Source of the DNA: 21-14-0-10-47-8 sp966211795
Lineage (GTDB): Bacteria; Bdellovibrionota; Bdellovibrionia; Bdellovibrionales; Bdellovibrionaceae
DNA length: 64,000 bases
Assembly: GCA_966211795.1 (NCBI GenBank)
Contig: CBIHNW010000021.1
Location: 15,587 to 79,586, forward strand
Direction of reading: 5' to 3'
Part shown: in pieces, positions 53,288 to 63,300 of the stretch
Position numbering within the stretch: the stretch's first letter is position 1
Layout of the letters: each line of letters begins with the position of its first letter
The notes under the pieces: generated by a model
What the model was told of the DNA's origin: nothing
What the model saw: the letters and a program-made list of their open reading frames with translations, nothing else
Database searches by the model: none
Translations under genes and position numbers: made by a program

Positions 53288-54121
53288 TCAATGCTGTTGC
53301 TGCTCGTGCTCGCGCAGATCTTGTGTCGTCTTCAAGATCCAGTCTTGATGGACGTCCACCCGGGTGTAAACGGCGAACTTGCGGCAGCCCAGAAATTTGG
53401 TGGCAACACGACTGGCAACCGCGATCTGAACCAGGTGCCCGGATTTTTCGAGATACAAGGGTCCACCCGAATCGCCGGAACAAACACCGACGGAATTTTG
53501 TTCGGTCTCAAATTCGGTTTGTGAATGCATTTGCCGAAAGGTCAAAGACACCTGTCTCAGGATTCCAAGCCCGGTGCGGAACAACCCATTGGTAAACCCA
53601 AAACCCGCCGCCAGGAAACTGTTCCCGGTCTTCAACTCCGACTCGACAGATTGAGCAAGGGGGGTGACCTGGTATCCGGCCGGCAGGCCTCCGGCAAAAT
53701 GAACCAGGGCCAAGTCAAAGGTGTCGACACTTTTGTTGTGGCGAAATTCATAACGGGGATGCCGTTGAAAGCGGGTGGCCGATCGCATGAATGTGCGGTT
53801 GAGGTGCCCGGACTCACGAAGGTGATTCGAAAATAAAATCGACAGATGTGGTGACAGTGGGTTCACGCAATGTGCGGCCGTTAGCACGGTGTCCGGGGCG
53901 ATCAAGGAACCCGAACAAGTCGAAGCTGATTTTTCATCGTACAACGCAACCGTCGAGCGAGACGCGGGATCTTGGGCCGTGACGGGTGCTCCGCCCATGA
54001 TGCCGGCTTGCTCTTGAATTTCTGGAATTTCGCTCGAGAAAGATCCGTGGCCCGGGCCGCAGCCCAAAAGAAGAAAGGCCATGCTTGCAGGAAAAAGCAA
54101 ACTCACTGTTTTTCGAATCAT
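53288..54121 (-). CDS. trypsin-like serine protease lipoprotein
   Basis: From ATG 54121 the 277-residue protein has a lipobox LLLGC (Cys-21) and then an S1 protease domain starting IMGG (residue 41). The catalytic triad is His-84 (TAAHC), Asp-136 (FDLALV) and Ser-218 (CSGDSGGP). Two disulfides are likely (Cys-69/85 pair; Cys-214 with a C-terminal partner). It would be outer-membrane or surface-anchored and cut proteins there. The open frame to 54346 is not needed. It lies between the HExxH protease and the kinase-like gene, all on one strand. Confidence 0.85.
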   Translation of the reverse strand: MIRKTVSLLFPASMAFLLLGCGPGHGSFSSEIPEIQEQAGIMGGAPVTAQDPASRSTVALYDEKSASTCSGSLIAPDTVLTAAHCVNPLSPHLSILFSNHLRESGHLNRTFMRSATRFQRHPRYEFRHNKSVDTFDLALVHFAGGLPAGYQVTPLAQSVESELKTGNSFLAAGFGFTNGLFRTGLGILRQVSLTFRQMHSQTEFETEQNSVGVCSGDSGGPLYLEKSGHLVQIAVASRVATKFLGCRKFAVYTRVDVHQDWILKTTQDLREHEQQQH

Positions 54122-54342
54122 GGCCCAATCTAATTCGCGGGCGTTCTGAGGTAAAGAACGGGACCTAGAGGAGATAAAAACAATAAGGTCTGTCGAAATT
54201 TTTGTCGGCCGAGGGGCGGGGGGAGGCTCGGGAAGCGATTGATGGCCCGGGACTGGTCCGCACAGGCTCAGGGTGCTATGGAATGCCGGAATTGGTCTGA
54301 GAAAGCTCAAGGCGCTTGGATCGCTCGGGACCGCCTGCAAAC

Positions 54343-55731
54343 TCAAGGCAAAGAGTCTCCGTAGGGAGCATCTTTTTTAATATAGCCAACATTGCGCTCG
54401 GCATTCTTGAGATCGTAATGCGTATTGAGAAAGAGAACTTTCAAAAAATCTCCCTCTTCGCCCAGGATGATAAATGGCGAGCCGTAGCGCAAGGGACGTG
54501 GCCGTGGTTCGTGCCATGGCGGAGGACGCAGGACTTGCAAAATGCTTCCCTTCACTTTTGGCGCAGGATAGAGACGGTACTTGTCTGAGTAAATGAATCG
54601 AACATCCGAACGCCAGACCTGTTTCAACGCTTCGAAAAAGTGATTGATGTGATCCAACGCCAGGGCCCGCCCGGTCTCGTCGACGGTGGCGTTGGCGATG
54701 ACTTTTCTGAGAAGCTTTTCTTTTTCTTGGAACTTGGTGGTGACCTCACGGAATACAGAGTCGCGAACCAACATGCGCAGTTCGAACAGTGCACGTAGCA
54801 TGGTGACGGTCACGGGATCCGAATAAAGCTGCGGCATGATGGCCCATGGTTTCGACGGCGCTGCCATCTCGTAACCGGCAACCATGGAGGCAATATCGAA
54901 ATCGTAAACCAAGGGTTTGATGGGGCCCTCGGTTCCCACTCGATACAGGGCAATGTTTTTCAGGTCGTTGAAATTCCAATTAGGCGCGCGTTGCGAATTG
55001 AAAATCTCGAGCACAAAGTCCGAGTTGCCGATCATCGCTTGAAAAAGATAAACCTGGGCCGCATCCGCGACGGAAACATTGATGGCACCTTTTGGCGCAT
55101 GTGATTTGAAAATCAACAAATCATCTTGGCTATAGTGATTGGCGCCCAAACGTCGGATCGTCTCTTGAAAATTTTCGAGCAACAGGGCGGGGCGGGTCAG
55201 GGTTTCGCCGGTTTCTAGATCCGTGTATTCGATCGATGCGCGTCGATGCGCCGGAGCCGCGATTCCGAGTGCGTCGGCAAGATCATAGACCAAACCTTCG
55301 CGATAAGGCGAAGTGCCGTCGGTCAGTCGTCCCTGCGGAGTCCATCTCTTGGTGGGCTGATTTTGAACATGCGTTTCGATATAGATCTCTTGGCGAGCCT
55401 GATCATCCAGGGTGACGTGCAGTTTGCGAAAGGTCGCTTCGTCCGAGTTCGCGGCAGAATCACCGAAGGCTTCGGCCCTCGCCTGGGTCACGGATCCATC
55501 CGGCCAGATCCATTCGGCGGCGTAAGAGCGTGGCAATTCTTTCTTGCGTTCGTTATCCGAGCTGATTTCGATTTGTTTAAAATGGGATTTCAATTTCAGG
55601 TGGATCGGTTCACTGTTTTGAAAAAGTTCAGTGGGTGGCCACGGTCCCGTCCCGAAAATCGCGCGGCAGTCGACCTGACCGTAAGCCAAAGAAGTGAACA
55701 GCAGAAGTAGGGTCCACGGAAACTGTCTCAT
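54343..55731 (-). CDS. exported kinase-like (CotH-type) protein with SH3-like tail
   Basis: This 462-residue protein has a signal peptide (MRQFPWTLLLLFTSLAYG). The central region has an ALLLENFQET strand-helix (about 182-191), YLFQAMIGNSDF (about 228-239) and IKPLVYDFDIASMV (about 271-284). This resembles spore-coat-type CotH/atypical protein kinases, where GN.D and DFD carry the metal-binding residues. The last 50 residues (LRYGSPFIILGEEGDFLKVLF, then GYIKKDAP) form an SH3-like domain. A phosphotransfer role in the envelope is inferred from these motifs. The following gap up to the HNH gene holds direct repeats. Confidence 0.55.
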   Translation of the reverse strand: MRQFPWTLLLLFTSLAYGQVDCRAIFGTGPWPPTELFQNSEPIHLKLKSHFKQIEISSDNERKKELPRSYAAEWIWPDGSVTQARAEAFGDSAANSDEATFRKLHVTLDDQARQEIYIETHVQNQPTKRWTPQGRLTDGTSPYREGLVYDLADALGIAAPAHRRASIEYTDLETGETLTRPALLLENFQETIRRLGANHYSQDDLLIFKSHAPKGAINVSVADAAQVYLFQAMIGNSDFVLEIFNSQRAPNWNFNDLKNIALYRVGTEGPIKPLVYDFDIASMVAGYEMAAPSKPWAIMPQLYSDPVTVTMLRALFELRMLVRDSVFREVTTKFQEKEKLLRKVIANATVDETGRALALDHINHFFEALKQVWRSDVRFIYSDKYRLYPAPKVKGSILQVLRPPPWHEPRPRPLRYGSPFIILGEEGDFLKVLFLNTHYDLKNAERNVGYIKKDAPYGDSLP

Positions 55732-56469
55732 TTTGATACACCGAATATTTCGGCGCCTTTGAAATGAACCACTGAAAAAAACGTGCCGCTATTTTGGATT
55801 TCAAAACGAATAGGCTAGGGCCCAACGGCGAAAGCGAAGGTCATCGCCACTTTTTGCGGGCCCTTGTCTTGAAGCCAATCAGGACCTGGGTTTTTTAGTT
55901 CTCGAGGGCCAATTCATTTGGCTATCGGGCAAAGCGAACCGCGCTAGATGGGAACGAATGACTTGGCTGGTGAATGCAAGACTTTGCGGTGGAGTGTTGG
56001 AGCTCGCGATGAGTCTGAAGCTTTGCGGTGGGTCTTGGAGCTCGCTGTGAGTCTGAAGCTTGGTTTTGGTGGCTTGCGGTTTTGGCGACGTCCACGAAGC
56101 TTCGCGTGCCCGTCTTGGAATCTGGTCGTACATGAAGCCGTGCGCCGGCATCTCATTGGTCTCGCGACGCACCTGAAACAAAGAACCCTGACATAATCGC
56201 AGTTACAGAACATAATGAAATATTTATTTGACAGCATTTTTGTTCGGAAGTGCTTGAGGTGAATTCATTTTTTTCTAACCCCTCTCCGATGCCCTTCATT
56301 CGCTAGCATTGGCTCTGCATTGCGATTTCAATTCGCGATTCGAGACCGGCCGTAAATTTTCAAAAGCATTTCAGCGGTCAAGCTGCGAGCGTGGTCAATT
56401 TTGGTTTTAAAACACGTGATAAGGTCTCTTTGAATTTATGAGAAAAATATTTTCCAGAGGAGATTTCCA
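55732..56469. other. 738-bp intergenic region with short tandem repeats
   Basis: No gene is supported. The left part is shared by the start of the gene at 55731; the right part (from about 56200) is AT-rich and should contain the promoter of the HNH gene. A tandem repeat lies at 55982-56058. Confidence 0.5.
55982..56058. repeat. two tandem copies of a 38-39-bp repeat
   Basis: Copy 1 (55982-56020) and copy 2 (56021-56058) both start CTTTGCGGTGG, pass GGAGCTCGC and end GTGAGTCTGAAG or ATGAGTCTGAAG. A third partial start (GCTTG.GG) follows at about 56057. Not a CRISPR: there are no spacers. Confidence 0.7.
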
Positions 56470-57426
56470 ATGAAAATCGAAACAGACAAAGATTTGAGCA
56501 AGATTTTGAATATCAAAAATTTAAGCGACACTTTCCTTATTCAGAAGACCGAAGGCCTGGTCAAAGAAGAGCGCGAAGTACTCACAAGACTTTTGCATCA
56601 CTTCCGCGAGATCGAGCGTCGTCGTCTTTTCTGCGATTATAAATACGAATCACTCCGTGAAATGCTAGTTAAGCATTTTGGATATTCTGATGACGAAGCA
56701 TATCGCAGGATCTCGGCCATGTGGCTCCTCAAAGACATTCCAGAAGTGGAAGAGAAGATCACAAATGGAGAGCTCTCGCTATCACACTTAAGCCTTGCAC
56801 AGTCGTTCTTTCGAAAAGAAGCGAAGATCCGCAAAGGTGAGATCTCAAAAGAAGATAAGCTTGGTCTACTAACCGATATCAGCGAGCAAACAATCCGTGA
56901 AGCGCAAAGAATTATGGTAGCCCGGTCTTCAGCTCCGGAAGAACTGCGGCCTGATAAAATGTCGATTATTAGCAGTAAAAAAATAGAATTCCGGTTCACT
57001 GCGAATAAATCCTTGGAATCTAAAATCTCAGAAGTCAAAGGCCTGCTCGCCCACAAGTATCCAAGCCTCTCCATGGGAGAGCTCTTAGAAGTGCTTTGCG
57101 AAATATCTATCGAGGCTTTAAAAAAAGAAAAGACTGCCACATCGAAAGCAGAAAAAACGGCGGCGTCCAGGAAAAGCTGTGTCAGTGAAGCTTCCGCCGC
57201 GAAACCAAAATCCCAAGCCCAAATAAACCGCGAAGTCTGGCGAGAAAGCCATCACGCATGCTGCAACTGTGGATCAAAGCGCGCTCTTGAGATCGATCAC
57301 CTGCACCCCAAGGCCAAGGGCGGCGATGACACCAAAGAAAATCTCAGAATTCTGTGCAGAGCCTGCAATCAGCGTGCGGCCATCAAAGAGTTCGGGCAAA
57401 TGAAGATGGATCTCTACCTAAATTAA
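56470..57426 (+). CDS. HNH endonuclease, solitary
   Basis: This 318-residue protein has a helical N-terminal part (residues about 1-210, including VLTRLLHHFREIERRRLFCDYKY) and a lysine-, alanine-rich linker (KTATSKAEKTAAS). A C-terminal HNH domain (about 255-310) has CCNCG (zinc), LEIDHLHPKAKGG (the H of HNH), ENLRILCRACNQR. It is a DNA-cutting nuclease of a group often present in several copies in predatory Bdellovibrio genomes. The coding DNA is more AT-rich than its neighbours and it is flanked by short repeats, which suggests transfer. GAGGAG lies before the ATG. Confidence 0.75.
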   Translation: MKIETDKDLSKILNIKNLSDTFLIQKTEGLVKEEREVLTRLLHHFREIERRRLFCDYKYESLREMLVKHFGYSDDEAYRRISAMWLLKDIPEVEEKITNGELSLSHLSLAQSFFRKEAKIRKGEISKEDKLGLLTDISEQTIREAQRIMVARSSAPEELRPDKMSIISSKKIEFRFTANKSLESKISEVKGLLAHKYPSLSMGELLEVLCEISIEALKKEKTATSKAEKTAASRKSCVSEASAAKPKSQAQINREVWRESHHACCNCGSKRALEIDHLHPKAKGGDDTKENLRILCRACNQRAAIKEFGQMKMDLYLN

Positions 57427-57548
57427 TAAACTGCCTCACGCATCAGGCTGCGGGGGAACTCCGCAATTTTCTCAGCTGCCACGATAGCGGTGTGCATCCA
57501 CGCGCGCGATCAGGGCAAAGAGCTCCGTGTGCGAAATCGAGCTCCGTC

Positions 57549-57577
57549 TGCGGTCCAGAGCTGTGCGGTCCAGAGCT
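57549..57577. repeat. 14-bp direct repeat behind the HNH gene
   Basis: TGCGGTCCAGAGCT occurs at 57549-57562 and 57564-57577. A GAGCTCCGT.TGCG segment is also doubled just before it (about 57519 and 57539). Confidence 0.6.
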
Positions 57578-57602
57578 CCGTCCGGCGAGGAGTGACGGAG
57601 CT
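57574..57602. terminator. stem-loop between convergent genes
   Basis: AGCTCCGTC (57574-57582) pairs perfectly with GACGGAGCT (57594-57602) around an 11-base loop, between the HNH stop (57426) and the stop of the gene at 57622. It lacks a clean T-run. Confidence 0.45.
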
Positions 57603-57621
57603 TGCGTGCGGTGGCTTGGCT

Positions 57622-58698
57622 TTATAGCGGCCAGCGGGCGGCGATGGTGATGTTGGAGTTTTCGGTTGCTTCTTCGACTGAATAGCTGCCGCCGCTGTAG
57701 GAAAGGACCTTCGAGTAGTTGACCGACGGGAGCAATTCCACGTGGCCGATGTCCTTCAGCTGAAGGCGCGCGTAGGCGCCCAGGTTGACGGTGTTGTATT
57801 GATTCGAGCTCAGATTGAAGCGGGTGTTCGTGCCGCTGACCGAATACTGATAGTCCGTGGGTTGAATCAGAGAAATTCCAAGCTGGGCACCGAAAACTTT
57901 ATTGTTCGCGGGCTTTTCCAAGAACGTGTCGAAAGAAAAAATATTTCCGTTGGACTTGCTGACATTCACCTTTTGACTGTCATCGCTCTTGTAAGATTCG
58001 CTGCGATCCAAGAAAATATCATGACGAACTTGTCCGCCGATGATGTGGGTGCGGAAATCTTTTTGCATTCCGACGAAGCCACTGAAAGACGGTCCGCCGG
58101 TGTAAAGGTTTCCGTTTTCCTTCGGTGTCGCCCAGACGCGCTCGCCGGGACTGAGACTGAATTGACCACCGAAAAACAATTGGGCGAGGCTTAGGTCTTT
58201 CGCCTTTTTCAGGGTGAACGTGAAGTCCGTCAGGCCATTGGAATCGCTGTCCTTCATTCCCTTTCGAGTTTCGGTCATCGCACCCAAGGCCGCGCCGACT
58301 TCGCCACCGAGAGACCAGCCGCCTTCGAAGCCATGATCAAAGCGAGGAACGACCATCAGGCCTCTTCGTGTTTCATAATCCTTCTGCTTTGAGCCAGCGA
58401 GCTTGTATTGGTAGCTGATATTTCGGTTCACGTACTGAGCCTTGGCCGTAAATGCCGTTTTGCCGGCACTTGGAATCATCGCGTATTCGCTGACGCTCAC
58501 ATTCTGGAGCGAAGTTGATGGGCTGGACACGGAAGTGGACAATTGACCCGCCGCCGATGAAGTCGGAGCTGCCGTCTTGCTGGAAGTGTGCGCCGCTTTT
58601 TTCTGGTGCGGCAATCGAGCCGACGAACTTTGCGCCTGGGACCATTGACCAGTGAAAAGCAAAACCATTGCACCAACAAATTACATCAACTTCCGCAT
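57622..58698 (-). pseudogene. outer-membrane beta-barrel-like protein, signal peptide interrupted by a stop
   Basis: A good ribosome site (GAAGGAG) lies five bases before an ATG at 58698. Reading on gives MRKLM, then a TAA codon (58681-58683), then FVGAMVLLFTGQWSQAQS in the same frame, which together make a normal signal peptide apart from the stop. Restart is possible at ATG 58668. The body (about 340 residues) alternates strands with Tyr/Phe ends (AQYVNRNISYQYKLAG, GGWSLGGEVGAALGAM, GQFSLSPGERVW, FGAQLGISLIQP, LGAYARLQLK, SNITIAARWPL). This suggests an outer-membrane barrel of 12 or so strands. Either the gene is newly broken, or the stop is read through or is an assembly error. Confidence 0.6.
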
Positions 58699-58897
58699 TT
58701 TCGCTCCTTCTCAAGAGGATCTATCGATAGAAAGACCCGCATGTTGTTTTTGGGAAGCACATCAAAGATCAAAGGATTGGCAAACGCAAATGGAAATTGG
58801 TTTCGTGCGGCAGCATTCTCGCCAGAGGGGAAGTCAGGGACTATTTTTGAGAGCAAAGAACTTGACTCGGAAAGGCGCGAGCGAAAAATCGGACCAC

Positions 58898-60343
58898 CTA
58901 GGGAGCGACCGTTCCGCCATACAGGCTGCCGGTGGCCGCGACTGAGCCGTTCACGGTCAAGGTTCCGCCATTTTTCGTGAGCGTGTTGCCGCCAAGAGCA
59001 AGTGAATGCACGGTCATCGCGAAGCCCGCCATATCGATCGTTCCCGCGGTCAGCGTGGTGGATTGGCTTCCGCCATTCCAACTGACGGCCCCGGCCAAGG
59101 TCACGCCGGCGCCGCCGGTTTTGTTGATCGTGACATTGCCGTAAGGAACGAACGAAGCCGAGGCATTGACGGTCGTCGATGAGGTGCCCACGAGCTGCAG
59201 CTGCGCGCTTCCACTGGTGCCCGTGCCCGAAATATCAACGTTTCCGTAGGCTTTGAAAATTCCGTTGTTCACGGTTCCATTTTTCAAACTGAGTGTACCA
59301 CCCACGTTCATCGTGCCGCCGCCCAAATCATAGGTGAAACAAGAATTCACGAAAGTGATATCATTGTAAAGTGCGGTTCCGGGAGTGACCGAGACCGAGC
59401 TGCAAAAGCCACCGAAGACCAATGCCGAGCCGGTTGTGGTCAAGGTTCCAACGGATGCCACGATGTAACTGGCACCGATACTGATGGTTCCACTGAACGT
59501 GACGTTATTGCCGCCAGCGGCGATTGTTAAATTCGAAATTCGAGTCCCCGCGGCGCCGGTCACAGTCTGTCCCGCAATATTTCCGGCCATTTGAATCACG
59601 GCTGAGCCGCTCGAAGTTCCACTGGTTAAAGTCAAATTTCCATACACATTCAAGGTTCCATTTGTCAGAGAAGGTGAGGAGCCCGAATTCAGGGTCAGGT
59701 TGCCTTGAATGCTCATCGTACCGCCGGAAAAATTATAAGTCGCGCAACTGGCTGTGATGCTAACGTTATTGTAAGTGACTGTTCCCGGAATGAAGACGTA
59801 GCTCGAACACGCGCCCTGCATTTGAAACAGTCCGCTATTCGCATTGAAGGTCGTCGAACCAGAAAGGCGCCAATCGGTGACCACGGTCATCGTTCCGCTG
59901 GTCGCTTTGAAGCTGCCGCCAGTCAGCGTGACCGAACCATTCATGGTGATGGCATCGCCGCTGCTAGAGCCGACAAAGCTTCCCCCGGCCTGCGACCAAC
60001 CGCTGGATCCGATGGTCACGGTCACGCCGGCAGACTGAGTGAGCGTCCCCGGAAAAGCCGCCGTGAGGATCAGGCCTTGCACGCTCACGGCCGCGTCCAT
60101 GGTGACGTCGCAATGAGTGGAGCAGAAGTGAGAATCAAAGATCGCCGTTTTCGTCGAGTTTGGCACGGCTCCGCCCCACCAGTTGCCGGCGGTGCTGAAT
60201 TTGCCGTCGCCGGTTTTTCCGGTCCAGGTCGAAGCCGTCGGCAAAGTCGTTGTGCCCGTGCCGACACTGAGGCTGACGTTGTAATTCGCGGCGAGAGCCG
60301 GCAGAGCAAAAACCGAAAAAAGGAAAAAGAAAGTTCGGCGCAT
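58898..60343 (-). CDS. exported beta-helix-like protein, paralogue of the 33101 gene
   Basis: This 481-residue protein has a signal peptide (MRRTFFFLFSVFALPALA) after AGG at short spacing. After a short lead it has TWTGKTGDGKFSTAGNWWGG, then short glycine-, threonine- and serine-rich strands and a cysteine pair (FCSTHCDVT). It ends GTLTVNGSVAATGSLYGGTVAP, nearly the same as the protein at 33101. The N-terminal sandwich segment of that paralogue is missing. It starts four bases after the stop of the tail-fibre-like gene, so they are one operon. Confidence 0.7.
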   Translation of the reverse strand: MRRTFFFLFSVFALPALAANYNVSLSVGTGTTTLPTASTWTGKTGDGKFSTAGNWWGGAVPNSTKTAIFDSHFCSTHCDVTMDAAVSVQGLILTAAFPGTLTQSAGVTVTIGSSGWSQAGGSFVGSSSGDAITMNGSVTLTGGSFKATSGTMTVVTDWRLSGSTTFNANSGLFQMQGACSSYVFIPGTVTYNNVSITASCATYNFSGGTMSIQGNLTLNSGSSPSLTNGTLNVYGNLTLTSGTSSGSAVIQMAGNIAGQTVTGAAGTRISNLTIAAGGNNVTFSGTISIGASYIVASVGTLTTTGSALVFGGFCSSVSVTPGTALYNDITFVNSCFTYDLGGGTMNVGGTLSLKNGTVNNGIFKAYGNVDISGTGTSGSAQLQLVGTSSTTVNASASFVPYGNVTINKTGGAGVTLAGAVSWNGGSQSTTLTAGTIDMAGFAMTVHSLALGGNTLTKNGGTLTVNGSVAATGSLYGGTVAP

Positions 60344-60347
60344 GAAC

Positions 60348-63300
60348 CTAGTATCCCTGATTCATGGTGACGTAGACCACGTTACCGGCACACAGGAACG
60401 TGAAGATGACTTTCGAAGATCCCGTCGTCGTCAAGGCGAGAGATCCCGTATTGACGGTGTAGCCGCTGGCGGTGAACGAGAACGTCCGGTTCGTCGTATC
60501 GGTCACGATCAGGTTGTAGGCGCCACCATTGATCATATTCGTCAGCGTAAAGGCACCCGTGGTGACACTGGTCGTTTGCAGATTTCCTTTGCTGAAATCA
60601 ATCGTCGTTGTCGTGTTGTCCGCCGGAGCTCGAGAAACGATGGCACCACTGACATCCAAAGCAACGCTCGGAGTGGAAATGCCGATACCAAAGTTTCCCG
60701 AAGGAAGAACGGTCACCAGAAAGCTGCCGGAGCCTGCTGTATTATTGACGAAATTCGCGTGCGAATCTTTCATGATTCCGAACGAACCTGAATCATCAAA
60801 TATAAACACGCTGCCAACGGCGCCGGCTGCGAGACCAGCGGCCTTACCGCCGGTATTGATCACAGAAATGGTCGGAGTGATATTCGAGGCACCTTCCGAA
60901 AATCGGAAATCGGATACGGATTTAGTCGCCTGCAACAAGGCCGAAGGCGACTGCGTGCCGATACCGACGCTGCCACTTTGCGAGATGGTCATGGCGGTTG
61001 CGTTGTTCACTTTGAAGTTCAAAGCTTTGTTGTCGTTGGTGCCGATGGAAATATCCGCGCCAGTCGTGTTTCCACCATTCACGATGCCGGTTGCGCTGCT
61101 CACCAGATCAACGTAAGCCACACCATTTTGTGAAACCTTAAATTTATTGGCCGATCGATCGTAATAAATGCGGCCCTGATTAGCAGCAGAGACGGCCGGT
61201 GCGGCGATGCCATTCATGTTGAAGGCGCCACTCATATCCAAGGCGGTGGAAGGAGTGCTGATATCGATACCAACGCTACCTGTATTGAAGACTGAATAAA
61301 CCGGACCCGATGCAAACCAAGGTGTGGCCGTGCCAGAACCCGTGTTGATAAATTGAAATTCACCTGCTGAGTTTCCCGAGTTGAGTGTATAACCGGATCG
61401 ATGCTCTAAACGCACGTTGCTTTGGCTCGTCGCGCCCGAGCTTGGAAGAAAACCAAAATCGACCAGGTCACCGACTGGATTTTCGAAGACGGCTCCGTTG
61501 GCGCCGGTGCGATTTCTCAATCTCATTCGAACCGTACCTGTTGTGTCGCCAGTTTCCTCAAGCACCAATTCAGTCGCAGCCGTCGTGATTGTGTTATTGA
61601 TCTTGATATTCCCATTGACCTCGAGGGCTTGCGCCGGGTTCGTGACACCAATTCCGACTTTGCCACCTTGTGAAATCGTCATGGCGGTCGCGTTGTTCAC
61701 TTTGAAAGCCAGAGCTTTGTTGTCATTGGTGCCAAGAGAAATATCGGCACCGGTCGTGTTGCCACCATTCACGATGGCGGTTCCACCGCTGACGAGGTCG
61801 ACATAGGCCACACCATTTTCTGAAACTTTAAATTTATTTGCCGAGCGATCATAATAAATGCGTCCCTCGCTCGCCGCCGATACGGCCGGAGCCGCGATGC
61901 CTCCCAAGTTCAATGCTCCACTGACATCCAAAGCGGTCGAGGGAGATGATGTCCCGACACCGACATTTCCCCCAGTGGCGATCGCGAGCCGTGCCGCTCC
62001 ATTTTGAATTCCGCCTTCAGTAAAGATGAGTTTACCAGCACCATAACCACTGGAGTTTCCCGATGAATTCAGTGACCACGACGCACCACTGGCACCATTG
62101 TTCGTAATGACGATTCCAACGTTATCGCAAACGCCACCGGCGCAAGACGTGGCTCCATTAATTTTTAAACCGTCACCGTTTGCCTTAGACTGAACAGACA
62201 GAGTCATCGATGGGCTGGCTAGGCCAATTCCGACCGAGCCATTTTGTGAGATGGTCATGGCGGTGGCATTATTCACTTTGAAAGCCAGAGCTTTGTTGTC
62301 ATTGGTGCCAAGAGAGATATCCGCGCCTGTCGTATTACCGCCATTGACGATCGCGCCACTGAGCGTGCTGACATTGGCGCAAGTGACAAATCCCGAAGCA
62401 TCGAAGCTGATCACTTGATTGAGTGAGCAAGTCATGTCTTGCAACGCAGAACCCGTTCCGTTTGAGACGATCACGTGGCTATTGCCGTAACTTGTGGTGT
62501 TCGTTCCACCTTTCGAAACTGGCACTTTGTTCAAAGTTAAAATCCCGGTGTAAGCCATGGTCGCATCACCAGACATCACGTTATTCACCCACGATGTGCC
62601 ATCATAGATCATCATCTGCCCGCTGACAGAACCCGCGGTGACGGCTTTGCCTTTGATTTTATCGACGCTGGTTGCGTTGTAAGTTCCTGAGACATCGCCC
62701 GCAAATGAAGTGGTGGTGCCGAGCTTGGCGACGAACAAATCGTAATCCGTTTTACTCAAAAGACCCGCAGTGGTTCCCGCATTGGAAGCCATCGGGATTT
62801 TCCAAGTGTGAGCATCCGTCGCCGATGTGATGGTTGGGGTGGCGACACTGTTATCAACACTGATCGCCAGCGTCTGTGTCGCGCCCGTTTGTCCACCAAG
62901 AGATGTGATACCGCCAGTTGGAACCAGGTCAACGTAGGCTGCGCCATTTTGTGAGACTTTGTATTTATTGGCCGAGTAATCGTAATAGATTCGTCCCGTG
63001 TTCGAGGCCGAAACGGCCGGAGCGGACGACATGCCCTGTGCGGTAAAGGCGCCAGCAATATCCAAAGCGGAACTTGGAGCGGTAGTTCCTAGGCCGACGT
63101 TGCCAGAAGAATCTAAAACAAATCTGCTTTTGGCCGCCGTCTCATCATAAATATAAAATTTATCGGCGAGCAATCCCGTCGCAGCACCCCCAGCACCATA
63201 TTGATATGTTCTAGAAGGTGTTGTCATTCGAACCGTGGCCCAGGAACTTGCACTCGTTGTTTCAACTTTTAATTGATTCTGGCCAGAATCGACCACGTGC

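Noticed and set aside
55982..56058. Possible CRISPR array
   Set aside because: Two adjacent repeats without spacers and no Cas gene nearby.
55879..56181. Minus-strand open frame in the intergenic repeat
   Set aside because: Its protein repeats (LQDPPQSFRL, NTPPQSL) only mirror the tandem DNA repeat.
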